This document shows, in pieces, positions 63,613-64,000 of a stretch of 64,000 nt of DNA (position 1 is its first letter; each line of letters opens with the position of its first letter). The notes under the pieces are model-generated. The model did no database searches, was not told where the DNA came from, and saw only the letters and a program-made list of their open reading frames with translations. The DNA is taken from assembly GCF_016908875.1 (NCBI RefSeq), contig NZ_JAFBES010000002.1:124001-188000 (forward strand), in the 5' to 3' direction. The translations under genes were made by a program, and so were the position numbers. The stretch comes from Bacillus ectoiniformans. Lineage in GTDB: Bacteria; Bacillota; Bacilli; Bacillales; Domibacillaceae.

Positions 63613-63834
63613 TTAAGAAATTTCTTCTATATACTTATCCCAAGCGTCATCAAATACCGTCATGCTTGGCAAGTATAATCCATTTAACTCAAGGTACTGG
63701 CAAAGCTCATTATAATCTTCTGATGACTTAGGAAAACTGTGATCAGAAAAGGCATGATTAGCAAACGCAGCCAAATCGTCTCTCGGCGGCTCCTCGCGAT
63801 ATTTCATTAAATAATGATAAAAAGATTTACGCAT
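63613..63834 (-). CDS. yozE: YozE family (UPF0346) protein
   Basis: A 73-residue protein beginning RKSFYHYLMKYREEPPRDDL and containing DHSFPKSSEDYNELCQYLE, the YozE family pattern. GGGAGGGAC lies upstream of ATG 63834. It is a small all-helical protein of unknown role that occurs in Bacillales. The last 166 bp of the window show only a possible terminator hairpin (about 63937-63975, minus strand). Confidence 0.9.
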   Translation of the reverse strand: MRKSFYHYLMKYREEPPRDDLAAFANHAFSDHSFPKSSEDYNELCQYLELNGLYLPSMTVFDDAWDKYIEEIS

Positions 63835-64000
63835 ACTGTCCCTCCCATTTTTCTACTCAATATAATGGAAGGAAGATCACTAGTAAAGAAAAAACTTTCG
63901 TTTATGATCGACCTATTCATTTTTATGCAAAAAAATCAAAAGAAGAAGGCACACATACGCATACCTTCTCCTGTTATACTAATACCGGCTCTGTTTTAAT

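Noticed and set aside
1-64000. CRISPR arrays, insertion sequences and rRNA genes
   Set aside because: No regularly spaced repeats, no transposase-like frames and no rRNA-like sequence were seen on either strand.

Overview
The window looks like chromosomal DNA of an endospore-forming member of the Bacillaceae. Evidence is strong GGAGG-type ribosome binding sites, spoIIP, spo0M and a Spo0E-like gene, a YozE-family gene, and Bacillus-type riboswitches (two cobalamin, one FMN, one c-di-AMP) and Zur operators. No species is claimed.

Layout. (1) 1-9818, minus strand: one tightly overlapping operon for the early-cobalt (anaerobic) corrin pathway, cbiH60-cbiJ-cbiC-cbiD-cbiET-cbiL-cbiF-cbiG-cbiA followed by a precorrin-2 dehydrogenase cut by the window edge. 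It is headed by a cobalamin riboswitch and terminator. (2) 10250-13258, plus strand: a second, divergent cobalamin riboswitch in front of the cobalt importer cbiMNQO. Cobalt uptake and corrin synthesis are thus shut off by the same end product. (3) 13372-18307: a zinc-starvation island with two COG0523 GTPases (one close to YciC/ZagA), an MBL-fold hydrolase, a SufU-like scaffold, a 2Fe-2S ferredoxin and a dCTP deaminase, with two Zur boxes. A third Zur box precedes a flavoprotein at 36880-38052. (4) 18440-31320: a decayed phosphotransferase, spoIIP, a Met-rich multicopper oxidase, several small envelope proteins, a purine permease, a YwqG-like protein, and the riboflavin operon ribD-ribE-ribBA-ribH behind an FMN riboswitch.

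(5) 31480-36829: a decayed prophage segment (broken sigma-like gene, HTH remnant, xtrA remnant) that carries an intact abortive-infection-type gene and a small group of unrecognised genes. (6) 38273-43915: an SPFH protein, a Spo0E-like protein, small proteins, an LplT-like transporter, a copper-binding four-helix protein and a patatin. (7) 44124-44864: an acetyltransferase behind a leader RNA that folds like a tRNA and appears able to switch between exposing and hiding the ribosome binding site. This is the most unusual element of the window. (8) 45046-51493: an ABC exporter with its TetR regulator and a four-gene carotenoid operon. (9) 51642-63834: MATE pump, KtrB/KtrD-type potassium channel subunit behind a c-di-AMP riboswitch, an atypical SDR, CAP protein, a third COG0523 GTPase, PAS-STAS protein under a Fur-family-like box, a CtpB-like protease, a VanY-type carboxypeptidase, deoD, spo0M and a YozE-family gene.

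Metal economy (Co, Zn, Cu, K) is the recurrent theme. All functional calls come from reading the sequence without database searches.
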